A stretch of DNA of 64,000 nt from Flavobacteriales bacterium (GTDB taxonomy: Bacteria; Bacteroidota; Bacteroidia; Flavobacteriales_D; Sanyastnellaceae). How positions within the stretch are numbered: position 1 is the first letter of the stretch; the number at the start of each line of letters is the position of its first letter. The notes below the pieces were generated by a model. The model saw nothing but the letters and a program-made list of their open reading frames with translations, was not told where the DNA came from and ran no database searches. Shown piece by piece: positions 36,601 through 44,216 of this stretch. The DNA lies in assembly GCA_002863125.1 (NCBI GenBank), contig PKEB01000024.1:1-64000 (forward strand), read 5' to 3'. The translations under genes were made by a program, and so were the position numbers.

Positions 36601-38182
36601 ACGCCTGCATAGAGTAGACGTTCTTCATCATGGTTTTCCAGAGCGGCGCCTGGTCACCGTTGCTCAGGCGAAGCTGGGTAATGCTGGACTTCAGCATTTT
36701 CAACATGAGTGCATCCGGGGCGGTATAGCCATCTTGCGAAATGGTCCCCACCTGGTAGGTCTCTCCGCCTAGGGTGTATTCGTAGGCGACCGCCAGCACC
36801 TCCGCGTTATTCAAGGCCTGCCGCAACGAGATGAAACCCAAGCGAGCGTTGTAGGTAAATTCCGTCGGCGCCAGCTTTCGGGCATTACCGACGCGCTCGT
36901 AGTGAATGCCTTGGGTCAAGCCCAAATTCATGCTGGCGATGGCGCTGTTGGCGCCTGTAAATCCGAGCACGTTGGGATTACTAACCATCATGTCAAACAG
37001 CTGGTTGTTCGCGTTCGTGGGGTTCCGTTGCAGCGTGACGGAATCTCCGACCAAGGTTTCAACCGGCAAATTGGATGAAACGTAGTCCGGGTGTTCCCCG
37101 AGGTCGGTAAATCCAATGACGTTTCGGACGTCCTGGGTGTTGGCCTGCATATTGACAACCCACACCTCGATGCGGGTGATGTTCACGCCCGAGTTGGGCA
37201 CCGGCAAGCTCTGCATCGCCACGTCGTATTGATCGAGGAAGTACTGCGAGAGGAAATAGTGTCGGTTGGCTTCGTAATCGTCAGCGCGGATATTGAATTC
37301 CTGCGTTTGGGCGCCCCCTTCCACTTCAATCTCCCTGCGCTCGCCCTTTTGCTGGGAGAACACCGTCGTGTTGTACAGGCGCCCCCACTGGGTTTCCAAC
37401 TTCACACCGAACAAACTTTGGCTGCCGGTAATCAAGGTCCCGGGCAAGGGCATGGAGATGTGTCCTGCCTCAAAGTTTTTCAAGATGTCGTCCTCTTCGC
37501 CCTGGAAACCGATGTTCATCTGGTTTTCAAAATCGAAGAGGGCTTCGGTGTTGTAGTTGGTCCCAAGGTCAATCTTGTCGCCAATCTTTCCGCCGATATT
37601 CAACTGGATGCGCTGGTCAAAGTCAAACGTCGTGATGCGGCGTTGGCGTTCAGGGATTCGGGGGTTCTCGGTGTCGGAGATGTTGATGCCAAAGGTGAGT
37701 TCCGCCGAGCCCTGCGGCTTGATTTCGATTTCGTTGCTTCCGAAAATCGTCTCAAACAGCTCGCTGTCCACCGTCAGTTTCGGAGCGAAAGCGCGTTCCG
37801 CTTCGTCATCTTCGGCTTGGAGGTCTGTCCAATATTCAGTTAGGTTGCCCGTGATATCGTAGTCGAGGTATTCGTCGAGCGTCAGGTAGGTCGAAGGCCG
37901 GTACAGCAGGGTGTCGCCAATGCGTTGCTGGATGCTGTACAACCCGGTGGTTTCGTCGAAAACAATCTCATAGTTGAAGTTCTCCGGCCATGCAAAATCG
38001 AAGCCTGCTGGGCTTTCCGTCGGATTGAACTGGTCCTCCCCTCCGAACGGGAAAGGCAAGATGATGGGCAGCGAGTCGTTCGCCGCATCCTCCGTGGCTT
38101 GAGCCCACACGCCTGAAAACAAAGAAAACCCCAGGACCAGGGCAAAAATCTGCGCAAAACGAGGCCGCTCGATCTTCATCAC
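30695..38182 (-). CDS. sprA: T9SS outer-membrane translocon SprA/Sov
   Basis: A 2495-residue outer-membrane protein, the giant 36-strand barrel through which T9SS cargo crosses the outer membrane (SprA in Flavobacterium, Sov in Porphyromonas). It has a signal peptide ending near VWAQ. Family landmarks include GNLTEYWTDLQ, FGSNEIEIKPQGSAELTFGINISDTENP, ITTFDFDQRIQLNIGGKIGDKIDLGTNYNTEA, GHSRAIGQDGNAYIDDFEGSQSAIDI and, at the C-terminus, DKLTMRAFYDHQITNP. Residues about 1660-1725 are a Gly/Arg/Asp-rich low-complexity insert ending in tandem SARGGG units. The start overlaps ruvA by 4 bases. All T9SS cargo encoded in this window depends on this protein. Confidence 0.97.
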   Translation of the reverse strand: MMKIERPRFAQIFALVLGFSLFSGVWAQATEDAANDSLPIILPFPFGGEDQFNPTESPAGFDFAWPENFNYEIVFDETTGLYSIQQRIGDTLLYRPSTYLTLDEYLDYDITGNLTEYWTDLQAEDDEAERAFAPKLTVDSELFETIFGSNEIEIKPQGSAELTFGINISDTENPRIPERQRRITTFDFDQRIQLNIGGKIGDKIDLGTNYNTEALFDFENQMNIGFQGEEDDILKNFEAGHISMPLPGTLITGSQSLFGVKLETQWGRLYNTTVFSQQKGERREIEVEGGAQTQEFNIRADDYEANRHYFLSQYFLDQYDVAMQSLPVPNSGVNITRIEVWVVNMQANTQDVRNVIGFTDLGEHPDYVSSNLPVETLVGDSVTLQRNPTNANNQLFDMMVSNPNVLGFTGANSAIASMNLGLTQGIHYERVGNARKLAPTEFTYNARLGFISLRQALNNAEVLAVAYEYTLGGETYQVGTISQDGYTAPDALMLKMLKSSITQLRLSNGDQAPLWKTMMKNVYSMQAFGLSEENFRLNIWYNDPATGVDLNYIPRNPLDGTLLIQLLGMDRLDINGMTQPDGVFDFVDNAATMGGTIHSQNGRIFFPSAEPFGSNLAEEIQERVEDPDLAANLIESIVFQPLYDSTKTAAQQIPSLNRFSIKGEFQSQTSSEIALQAMNIPEGSVTVTAGGVRLIENQDYTVDYQLGRVRIINDGLLESGRNIKVSLESNSLFSIQTKTMMGTRFDYAIGDRFNMGATLLNLRERPLTQKVNIGNEPVNNSIVGADFSYQSNSQFLTDLVDALPFYETSAASSIDIAAEAAYLIPGHSRAIGQDGNAYIDDFEGSQSAIDIRSVNRWFLASTPKLQPNLFPEGNLEDSLIYNYNRAALSWYTVDPQFFRGSGLQDGQVSAEIKSDHRTREVLEGEVFPNRELPTGTPPNIPTLDLTFQPEERGQYNYEVPEGAGGISAGLTVEGALADPSSRWGGIQRALTTTDFEMANIEYLQFWLMDPFNEDSENLTGGDFYINLGNVSEDVLNDSQLSYENGLPSANNPDLPTLEGIWGVYPDPTTFNVVNAFDNTSGDYELQDVGLDGLPDAEEQGFFSEWLSEIADWVTPDAYADIVSDPSADNFRYFRDPEAQANEETILQRYERFNGYENNSNTGSPNGYPITSTTIPNTEDINQDITLSTIESYFQYKVSLRPQDLGEYNIGSNYITDTFEQVVTTADDQDRTIRWYQFKIPVREFDNRVGGITDFRSIRFIRMFMKGWSEPVTLRFARLELIRGEWRRYLESLAGPQEVEPDDPSSTSFAISAVNIEENGNREPVPYVTPPGIIREIDVGTANQRRLNEQSLEMAVCGLKDGDARGAYRNINFDMRMYKRLRMYVHAEAGPDGTPLNDDDLTCFIRLGNDFENNYYEYEIPMKVTPWNTGDEDLIWPAENNIDIEFRKLQNLKIERPAGYPLFEEYEGLDSEYNARLAVKGNPNLANVVMVMVGVRNPDKDDNVFDSDDDGLDKCSVVWVNEMRLADFNQKGGWAVTAQMNAKLADLGNVSVAANMSTPGFGGLEQRIQERQRETIQAIDASGTLQLGKLLPKKLGVTLPMYLGYSKEVSTPQFDPLSPDIEMAEQQGLSEERQNNAQTVNQLKSINFSNIKIDPQLGSGGSRDRNRDRGGADAGGRRGNGKGGKDAGKDSGALDANVDMGSARGGGSARGGGSARGGGSTRGGGGSGFGLLKLFDPGNFSANFSYIEAFNRDVNTEYQINREFRGGLNYNFSHSPKNFMPFKKIGFIRKVDALKWLSDFNFYLFPKQFTVGTQMNRIYETSRVRNNTEELLGIETDLLINTQVMKTWQWSRNYALKYDLTKALKFDYNGQAQALVGEPAGEINRDDADAFQAYKDSVLINLQNAGEITTYNHNVTGTYKLPFDKLPLVNFISSDVRYQGSYRWDRAPFSQDSLGATIQNSRNLSLNAQANFANLYKKIPGVKDLLNPPRRAPTRNDIRNEDRDGFGNAEEEEKIKLKINPLATLVRLIASVQNVSGTFSRNEGMLLPGYDRSARFVGMDEQLLAPGALFVLGHQNTNWQGVQVRDFATEAAQNGWLVELPLQNQQYNQTYQEQFNARANLEPIKHLKIELTANRNISKNYTSFFRYDEVLNDFVYDSPNETGQFSATVMSWNTAFVEDDVEDEFNSELWDDFIKTHRILVSERLNAETYQLDEPENTGYYEGFGGTSQDVTIPAFVAAYLGIDPKEVPLDVFNTPVAPNWRVSYDGLTKNEFFKQYFKRFNLNHSYRSTLTTNYVTNLNYTENANGLPTAIDQSEFGNYISERQFNVVSLSEQLSPLIGVDMTIKTEGENEPQIKVELKRDRNVAFGLTNYQITETKSEGLVIGFGYKFKDVPNPFIKTYGKLPVKMLKETDLVLRADVNVRDNRTIIRKMEERQNQVTAGQKLVSIKMSADLEVSDKLTMRAFYDHQITNPYISTSFATSNIRSGVALRFNLNQ
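33007..33083 (-). repeat. Tandem 18-bp repeats coding SARGGG within sprA
   Basis: Four tandem six-residue units (SARGGG three times, then STRGGG) at about residues 1699-1725 of SprA, preceded by an Arg/Asp/Gly/Lys-rich stretch. At the DNA level the units are about 18 bp and GC-rich. They look like a slippage-prone repeat in an otherwise conserved protein. Confidence 0.8.
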
Positions 38183-38775
38183 AACCGTTTCAATGCGCGT
38201 TTGATCAAGTCCTCAACCGCAGTCATATCGGGCGATTCCTTCATTATTTGGTCCAGTGTCTTTTCACAACGGGCTCGGTCGAAACCAAGGGTCGTGAGGG
38301 CAATTAACGTCTCTTGTCGCGAATTATTGTGCCCGCCTTGCGCTCCATCTGAAGCGGGCAGTGCCGGCGCATCGATGGCACCCAATTTGTCCTGCAAATC
38401 GATGATGATGCGCTGGGCGGTTTTCGCGCCGATACCCTTGACGCTTTTCATAGCGTTGACATCCCCGGCTTGGATGGCCTGGGCAGCTTGGTCCACGTTC
38501 ATTGCGCTCAAAATCATCCGCGCCGTGCTCGCACCCACTCCACTCACGCCAAGCAGAAGCAAGAACATCGTGCGTTCCTCGGGTTGACTGAACCCATACA
38601 GCAGCTGGGCATCTTCCCGCACAACCATGTGCGTGTGCAGCATCACGCTTTCGTCGTTGCCCAGTTGCTCGAACGTATTCAGGCTAATGTGCACCTGGTA
38701 CCCCACCCCGCTGCATTCAATCACAGCGTATGTGGGCGTTTTCTCAATCAGCCTTCCCCTCAAGTGATGAATCAT
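38179..38775 (-). CDS. ruvA: Holliday junction branch migration protein RuvA
   Basis: A 198-residue DNA-binding subunit of RuvAB. The N-terminal OB domain reads MIHHLRGRLIEKTPTYAVIECSGVGYQVHISL; the two helix-hairpin-helix motifs appear as LLLGVSGVGASTARMIL and MKSVKGIGAKTAQRIIIDL; the C-terminal domain III binds RuvB (ALTTLGFDRARCEKTL). It overlaps both maeB and sprA by 4 bases, so the three genes are translationally coupled. Confidence 0.97.
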   Translation of the reverse strand: MIHHLRGRLIEKTPTYAVIECSGVGYQVHISLNTFEQLGNDESVMLHTHMVVREDAQLLYGFSQPEERTMFLLLLGVSGVGASTARMILSAMNVDQAAQAIQAGDVNAMKSVKGIGAKTAQRIIIDLQDKLGAIDAPALPASDGAQGGHNNSRQETLIALTTLGFDRARCEKTLDQIMKESPDMTAVEDLIKRALKRL

Positions 38776-41045
38776 GCGTTGCTTTTGATTTGTGCATCCA
38801 CAACGGCCAACCGCACCATGTCGTGAATTTCACGGACGGAAGAACCCATTTGCAGGACGTGGAATGATTGCCGCATGCCCAGCAGCACTGGGCCTTGAAC
38901 CTCTACGCCGGCCATCTCTTGCAGCAATTTGTACGCGATGTTTCCCGCGGCAAGGTTGGGGAAAATCAATGTGTTTACACGCTTGTTGTGCAGGGTAGAG
39001 AACGGGAACGATTCAGAAAGCAGCTCGTCGTTCAAGGCGAAATTGGCTTGGATCTCGCCATCGACAATGAGGTCTGGATGGCGTTCCTTCAAGATACGCG
39101 CAGCCTCTGCCATCTTCTTCGCATCCACCCCGCCGGCCGATCCGAAATTGGAGTAACTGAGCAAGGCGATGCGCGGAACGATGCGCAGGTTGCGCACCGC
39201 CTGTGCCGTCAATGCTGAAATGGATGCGATTTCTTCAGCCGTTGGATTGACGTTTACAGATGTGTCCGCAAAAAACATGGGACCACGCTTGGTCTCGAGG
39301 ATGTACATACCGGCCACCTTGTCCACCTCATCGGATTTGCCGATGACCTGCAGCGCCGGCCGAATCACACTCGGGTAGGTCCGGGTCAATCCACTGATCA
39401 ACGCGTCGGCACGTCCGGTGCGAACCATCATGGCCCCGTAGTAGTTACGCTGGCGCATCAGGCGCTCGCCCTCGCGGGCGGTCAACCCGTGGCGCATCCG
39501 TAGTTGGAAAAACTCTTCCCCGAACGCTTTGCGGCGTTCGAATTCCTCGTCGGACCTCGGGTTGATGACTTCCACGCCATTCAACTCCAAGCTGTGTTCT
39601 TCAATGAGCCCTTCGATGACCGAGCGACGACCCAGGAGAATGGGCTGCGCAATGCCTTCTTCGAGTGCCTGTTCTGCCGCCTTCAAAACGCGGTAATGGT
39701 CGGCTTCGGCGAACACCACGCGTTTCGGTGATTTCTTGGCGCGATCCGCGATGGTTCGGGCAAATCCCGTGTCGTACCCAATGCGGTCGAGCAAGGTCTT
39801 GCGGTAGGCATCCCAATCTTTGATTTCATGCTGGCCAACGCCGGATTCTATGGCGGCGCGGGCGACCGCGGGGGCGACGTAGGTAATGAGACGAGGATCC
39901 AGCGGCTTGGGAATAATCAGGTCGCGTCCAAAAACGAATGACTGGTTGCCGTACGCTTCCGACACCTCGTCAGGAACGTTCTCTTTGGCGAGGTCGGCGA
40001 TGGCGCGAACCGCTGCCAACTTCATCGCGTCATTGATGGCCGTTGCGCGTACGTCCAGAGCTCCTCGGAAAATGAACGGAAACCCCAATACGTTATTCAC
40101 TTGGTTGGGGTGGTCCGAACGCCCGGTCGCCATGATGATGTCATCGCGGACTTCCATGGCCGCGTCGTAGCCGATTTCCGGTTCGGGATTGGCCAATGCG
40201 AAGACAATGGGATTTTTGGCCATCCCGGCAACCATGGCCGGCTCGACCAACCCGCCTTTGCTCAATCCCAAGAACACGTCGGCATCTTTCATGGCCGCCT
40301 CGAGCGAATCGAACCGGCGATTGTTGGCATACCGTTGCTTGGAGGCATCAAGCCCTTCGCGTCCGGTGTTGATGTGGCCCTTGCTGTCGAATACGTCCAC
40401 TTGGTTGGCGGACATGCCCAGTTGTTCGTACAGGTCCAAGCAGCTCATGGCCGCGGCTCCAGCGCCGCTAACAACGATGCGGATGTCCTCAATGGATTTC
40501 TCAGCCAATTCCAGGGCATTCAACAAGGCAGCAGCCGAAATGATGGCCGTTCCGTGTTGGTCGTCGTGCATGACGGGGATGTCCAGTTCGGCCTTCAGGC
40601 GGCGTTCAATTTCAAATGCCTCCGGGGCTTTGATGTCTTCTAGGTTGATGCCGCCAAACGTCGGTGCAATGGCCTTGACGGTGGCGATGAAATGCTCCGG
40701 ATCGCTCGCGTCCACTTCAATGTCAAACACATCGATGTCGGCGAATACTTTAAACAGCACGCCCTTCCCTTCCATCACCGGCTTGCTCGCCTCGGGGCCA
40801 ATGTCGCCCAACCCGAGCACCGCGGTGCCGTTGGTGATCACCGCGACCAAATTGCCTTTGGCTGTGTAGTTGTAGACGTCCTCCTTGTTTTCTGCAATGG
40901 CTTTGCAGGGCTCCGCCACCCCGGGACTGTAGGCCAAAGCGAGGTCCTTTTGCGAGCTGTACGGCTTCGTGGGGAGGACTTCAATCTTCCCCTTTCGGCC
41001 TCTGCTGTGGTAATCGAGCGCTTCGCGTTTGCTTGATGGGTTCAT
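38772..41045 (-). CDS. maeB: NADP-dependent malic enzyme (malic + phosphotransacetylase-like domain)
   Basis: A 757-residue protein. Residues 1-430 are the malic enzyme domain (LALAYSPGVAEPCKAI, MEGKGVLFKVFADIDVFDIE, DIPVMHDDQHGTAIISAAALLNAL, VVSGAGAAAMSCLDLY, and ALANPEPEIGYDAA), which decarboxylates malate to pyruvate with NADPH formation. Residues 430-757 form a phosphotransacetylase-like domain (RVVFAEADHYRVLKAAEQALEEGIAQPILLG) that is usually regulatory, sensing acetyl-CoA, rather than catalytic. It starts the block that continues through ruvA and sprA. Confidence 0.96.
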   Translation of the reverse strand: MNPSSKREALDYHSRGRKGKIEVLPTKPYSSQKDLALAYSPGVAEPCKAIAENKEDVYNYTAKGNLVAVITNGTAVLGLGDIGPEASKPVMEGKGVLFKVFADIDVFDIEVDASDPEHFIATVKAIAPTFGGINLEDIKAPEAFEIERRLKAELDIPVMHDDQHGTAIISAAALLNALELAEKSIEDIRIVVSGAGAAAMSCLDLYEQLGMSANQVDVFDSKGHINTGREGLDASKQRYANNRRFDSLEAAMKDADVFLGLSKGGLVEPAMVAGMAKNPIVFALANPEPEIGYDAAMEVRDDIIMATGRSDHPNQVNNVLGFPFIFRGALDVRATAINDAMKLAAVRAIADLAKENVPDEVSEAYGNQSFVFGRDLIIPKPLDPRLITYVAPAVARAAIESGVGQHEIKDWDAYRKTLLDRIGYDTGFARTIADRAKKSPKRVVFAEADHYRVLKAAEQALEEGIAQPILLGRRSVIEGLIEEHSLELNGVEVINPRSDEEFERRKAFGEEFFQLRMRHGLTAREGERLMRQRNYYGAMMVRTGRADALISGLTRTYPSVIRPALQVIGKSDEVDKVAGMYILETKRGPMFFADTSVNVNPTAEEIASISALTAQAVRNLRIVPRIALLSYSNFGSAGGVDAKKMAEAARILKERHPDLIVDGEIQANFALNDELLSESFPFSTLHNKRVNTLIFPNLAAGNIAYKLLQEMAGVEVQGPVLLGMRQSFHVLQMGSSVREIHDMVRLAVVDAQIKSNA

Positions 41046-41092
41046 CCGTAGCGGTTCGGGTTAGCGGACGGAAAAATGCAGCCTTTGGCGGC

Positions 41093-41860
41093 TTATTGAA
41101 CCAAAAACTGTTCGGTTACCCGCTCGCCTTGAGGGGTTGTCAGCGCCAAAACGTATAGGCCTGCTGGGTATGCAGCGGCATTGATGTACACCACGCCTTG
41201 TTGCGCGCGGAGCGTTTGTTGCTCGACCAATTGACCGGCCGCATTGTGGATGGTCAATTCCGCCCGAGATGCTCCGTTCAGTTGGTAGGGGAAAGACGAA
41301 AGGCCCGTCACAGGTTGCGGGAACAAAGGCGATGACTCGATGGTCGACTCGTTCACGTTCAACGCGCAGTTTTCGGCATCGAGGCAATACAGCACTTGCT
41401 GGCACGTGCCGGCCGCGACATCTCCTACCGGGTGGAAGCAATATTCCAGCGCGGTCACTCCTGCTACGCCTGCAGGGTAGTAATCGGCAATGAACGTCGA
41501 GTCGGTTTCATTGGGAAGCAGCTCGACCAGATACCCTTCCGTGGTGAATGAACTGTACTGTCCGTAATCATAGCACAAAGGCCCCCAACAAAAGCGATCA
41601 TACGCGCCCGGCGCATCTTGTTCGTATGGCAAATTGTACGGGCTGACCAACTGGATGATGTTGCGCGTGACCATCAAGCTCAAGGTGTCATCGGTGAGGT
41701 TGGTCACGTCCCAATGCAGGGCAATTTCCTCGTTCGCCGGGTCATCCAATGAACCCTCAAAGACTTCAATCGGATCGACCAGTGTTGGCTGTGCCCACAA
41801 AACGGCAGGACCCGTCACCGCGCAAAGCAGGACTGAAAAGAACAGCGTTTTCATCTTCAT
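41093..41860 (-). CDS. Secreted protein with T9SS type A sorting domain
   Basis: A 255-residue protein starting at MKMKTLFFSVLL with a signal peptide ending near VLWAQ. I place the start at 41860 because a -7-like element sits 5 bases upstream; the open frame itself reaches up to 41911. The N-terminal domain (about residues 20-170) has the Cys-containing pattern YDRFCWGPLCYDYGQYSS and EYCFHPVGD, reminiscent of immunoglobulin-like T9SS cargo domains. The C-terminal roughly 75 residues (LFPQPVTGLSSFPYQLNG, then AELTIHNAAGQLVEQQTL and YPAGLYVLALTTPQGERVTEQFLVQ) are a typical type A sorting domain. Function unknown. Confidence 0.85.
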   Translation of the reverse strand: MKMKTLFFSVLLCAVTGPAVLWAQPTLVDPIEVFEGSLDDPANEEIALHWDVTNLTDDTLSLMVTRNIIQLVSPYNLPYEQDAPGAYDRFCWGPLCYDYGQYSSFTTEGYLVELLPNETDSTFIADYYPAGVAGVTALEYCFHPVGDVAAGTCQQVLYCLDAENCALNVNESTIESSPLFPQPVTGLSSFPYQLNGASRAELTIHNAAGQLVEQQTLRAQQGVVYINAAAYPAGLYVLALTTPQGERVTEQFLVQ

Positions 41861-41865
41861 AGGGG

Positions 41866-41873
41866 CGAAGATA
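41866..41873 (-). promoter_or_regulatory. -7-like element TATCTTCG for the T9SS cargo gene
   Basis: One mismatch from TAnnTTTG on the minus strand, 5 bases before the ATG at 41860. The same octamer precedes nadC at a 4-base distance. Confidence 0.4.
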
Positions 41874-41949
41874 CCGAGATTGGTGTGGATTTTGTGTGTT
41901 GACGGAGACAAGCTTTAACGAGATTCCGTTTAATTTGTCTTCGCAAGAA

Positions 41950-42465
41950 ATGAAACACCCCTTCACCATGAACCGATTCCAATCGTTCCTGCTTCTTACC
42001 TGCCTGCTCGCCCTGGGCCTTGGGGCCTCTTTTTCCCAATCCCTTCCGGCGGTGCAATTGAAAAACCTCGAAGGGGAAACCATCTCCACTGGAGACTTGG
42101 CCACGGAAGGGCAACCCACCCTGATTTGCTTCTGGGCCACGTGGTGCAGTCCGTGCAAACGCGAACTCAACAACTACGCCGAGCTCTACGAGGACTGGCA
42201 AGACGAGACGGGGGTGAACATCGTGGCTGTGAGCATCGACGATCAGCGCAGCATTCGACGCGTAGCGCCGTACGTGAACAGCGTGCTATGGGATTACGAC
42301 GTGCTGCTCGATCCCAACAAAGATTTTGCCCGCGCCATGCAAGTGGTCAACGTGCCGCACACCTTTTTGGTCAATGGCGAAGGTGAAATCGTCTGGCAAC
42401 ACAACAATTACGCTGACGGCGACGAAGAAGAGGTATACGAGGAACTCCTGAAACTCGTCGAATGA
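41950..42465 (+). CDS. TlpA-like exported thioredoxin
   Basis: A 171-residue protein from the ATG at 41950; the next ATG (41968) directly before the hydrophobic core is an alternative. The signal peptide ends near SFSQ. The redoxin/thioredoxin fold has the active site WCSPC (Cys66 and Cys69), a conserved FWATW before it, VAVSIDDQRS, and the cis-Pro region VVNVPHTFLVNGEGEIVW. TlpA/ResA-type proteins reduce periplasmic disulfides, for example in cytochrome c maturation. It overlaps the DUF6029 gene by 4 bases, a pairing I recall from other Bacteroidota. Confidence 0.88.
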   Translation: MKHPFTMNRFQSFLLLTCLLALGLGASFSQSLPAVQLKNLEGETISTGDLATEGQPTLICFWATWCSPCKRELNNYAELYEDWQDETGVNIVAVSIDDQRSIRRVAPYVNSVLWDYDVLLDPNKDFARAMQVVNVPHTFLVNGEGEIVWQHNNYADGDEEEVYEELLKLVE

Positions 42466-44147
42466 AGCGCATCGCCCTCCTATCCATCGTCGCATGGGGC
42501 TTGAGCGGAACCGCTTGGGGCCAATTCGGCGAGTCCGAAACCGGGACGGTCACAGGAAATGTGCAGATGCTGTGGCAATCCTACAGCGAGGACCCTGCGA
42601 TTGGTGCCATTGTGCCGCCGGAAAAAACCGGATTCAACGCCTTTGGAAACCTCATCTACAACCAAGGCGGCTTTTCCGCCGGATTGCGCTATGAGTCCTA
42701 CCTCTCGGCCGTACTCGGGTTCCCGGGGCGATTCAAAGGGAGCGGCGTGGGCTACCGGTTTGCGCGGTATGCCGATAACGCCGGGAAGGTCGACTTCACC
42801 GTGGGCAATTTTTACGAGCAATTCGGCAGTGGCATTGTGCTGCGCGCCTACGAAGAACGGGCGCTGGGCATCGACAATGCGCTGGATGGTGTTCGGCTCA
42901 TCCTGCGTCCGGTCGATGGCATCGAGGTAAAGGCCTTGTACGGCCGGCAGCGTTTGGATTTCGACAGCCGCCTCATCAACGGACCCGGCACCGTGCGCGC
43001 CATTGACGGCACGGTCGACCTGAACTACCTGCTCGCTGAGCAAGGCGGCACCGATTGGAAAACCAATGTGACCTTGGGGGCGAGTTTCGTGAGCAAATTC
43101 CAAGCCGGCGGGACCATCTCCAAAGACTCCCTGTTGCTGACGCTGCCGGAAAACGTGGGCGCCTGGTCGTACCGGCTTGATGCCCTTCGTGGCGGCTGGT
43201 CTGCCGGCATCGAGTACGCCGGCAAAATCAACGATCCCAACGCGGACAACGGCTACATCTACCGCAACGGCGAGGCCCTTTTGCTGAATTTGGGCTACAC
43301 CCAACGCGGGCTCGGGATCAGCTTGAGCGCGAAAACCGTGGACAACATGAGTTTTCGTTCGGACCGCGACGTGCTCCTCTTTGATTTGCCCATCAACTAC
43401 ATCCCTGCGATTACGCAACAGCACACCTACAACTTGGCCGCTACGTTGTATCCGTATGCCACTGTCATCTCGGGTGAATCGAGTGCAAGCGCCGAAATTT
43501 TCTACACCATCCCCAAGGGCACCAAACTCGGCGGAAAGTACGGCACCAAAATCAGCGCCAACTTCGCCGCTGCGAATGATTTGGACACCACCAACCTCGC
43601 CGGGGTCGAAGGTCTCGTGAACGGATACGAGCGCAACTCATGGGGCTTCGGCCCCACCAAATTCGTGCGGGATTTTAACGTGCAAGTCAGCCGGAAGGAA
43701 TCGAAGAAATTCAAGTGGAAGTACACCTACTACAACTTCCAATTCAACACCCTCGCGACGCCTGTGACCACGACGTTCAAAGGCATCGTCTACGCGGATA
43801 TTCACGTCCTCGAGACGCAAATCAAAACGCGAAAGCGCGAAAGCCTCCGAACAGAATTTCAGGCGCTATTTACCGAACAAGACAAAGGTGATTGGGCCAC
43901 CGTTGTTGCGGAATACACCTGGAGCCCGCACTGGTTTGCCAGCATCATCGATCAGTACAACTTTGGCAACCCAGACGAAAGCGCTCGGGTTCATTACCTG
44001 TATGCTGCTGTCGGACGTATTGACGGGCCGCATCGACTGTCCATTGGATACGGTAAACGCCGGGAAGGGATCTTCTGCATTGGCGGAGTGTGCCGTGCGG
44101 TACCTGCCTCGAACGGTTTTGAAGTGAATTTCTCGTCGAGTTTCTGA
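42462..44147 (+). CDS. DUF6029 family outer-membrane protein
   Basis: A 561-residue protein with a signal peptide (MKRIALLSIVAWGLSGTAWGQ) and a long series of alternating hydrophobic and aromatic beta-strands. Recognisable stretches are YNQGGFSAGLRYESYL, GVGYRFARYADNAGKVDFTVGNFYEQFGSGIVLRAYEERALGIDNALDGVR and SRKESKKFKWKYTYYN, ending GFEVNFSSSF with the terminal Phe typical of outer-membrane barrels. It matches the Bacteroidota family DUF6029, whose function is unknown. Translational coupling to the TlpA-like gene suggests a shared periplasmic or outer-membrane task. Confidence 0.82.
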   Translation: MKRIALLSIVAWGLSGTAWGQFGESETGTVTGNVQMLWQSYSEDPAIGAIVPPEKTGFNAFGNLIYNQGGFSAGLRYESYLSAVLGFPGRFKGSGVGYRFARYADNAGKVDFTVGNFYEQFGSGIVLRAYEERALGIDNALDGVRLILRPVDGIEVKALYGRQRLDFDSRLINGPGTVRAIDGTVDLNYLLAEQGGTDWKTNVTLGASFVSKFQAGGTISKDSLLLTLPENVGAWSYRLDALRGGWSAGIEYAGKINDPNADNGYIYRNGEALLLNLGYTQRGLGISLSAKTVDNMSFRSDRDVLLFDLPINYIPAITQQHTYNLAATLYPYATVISGESSASAEIFYTIPKGTKLGGKYGTKISANFAAANDLDTTNLAGVEGLVNGYERNSWGFGPTKFVRDFNVQVSRKESKKFKWKYTYYNFQFNTLATPVTTTFKGIVYADIHVLETQIKTRKRESLRTEFQALFTEQDKGDWATVVAEYTWSPHWFASIIDQYNFGNPDESARVHYLYAAVGRIDGPHRLSIGYGKRREGIFCIGGVCRAVPASNGFEVNFSSSF

Positions 44148-44167
44148 CGAATTCCCCGGCCATAGCC

Positions 44168-44175
44168 TATTTTTG
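44168..44175 (+). promoter_or_regulatory. -7 promoter element TATTTTTG for the T9SS redoxin
   Basis: An exact TAnnTTTG match 41 bases before the ATG at 44217. The leader between them is AT-rich and lacks a Shine-Dalgarno sequence, as is normal for highly expressed Bacteroidota genes. Confidence 0.55.
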
Positions 44176-44216
44176 AACACATAGTAAGAAATTCATTTTA
44201 CCAAATCGTTTACAAT

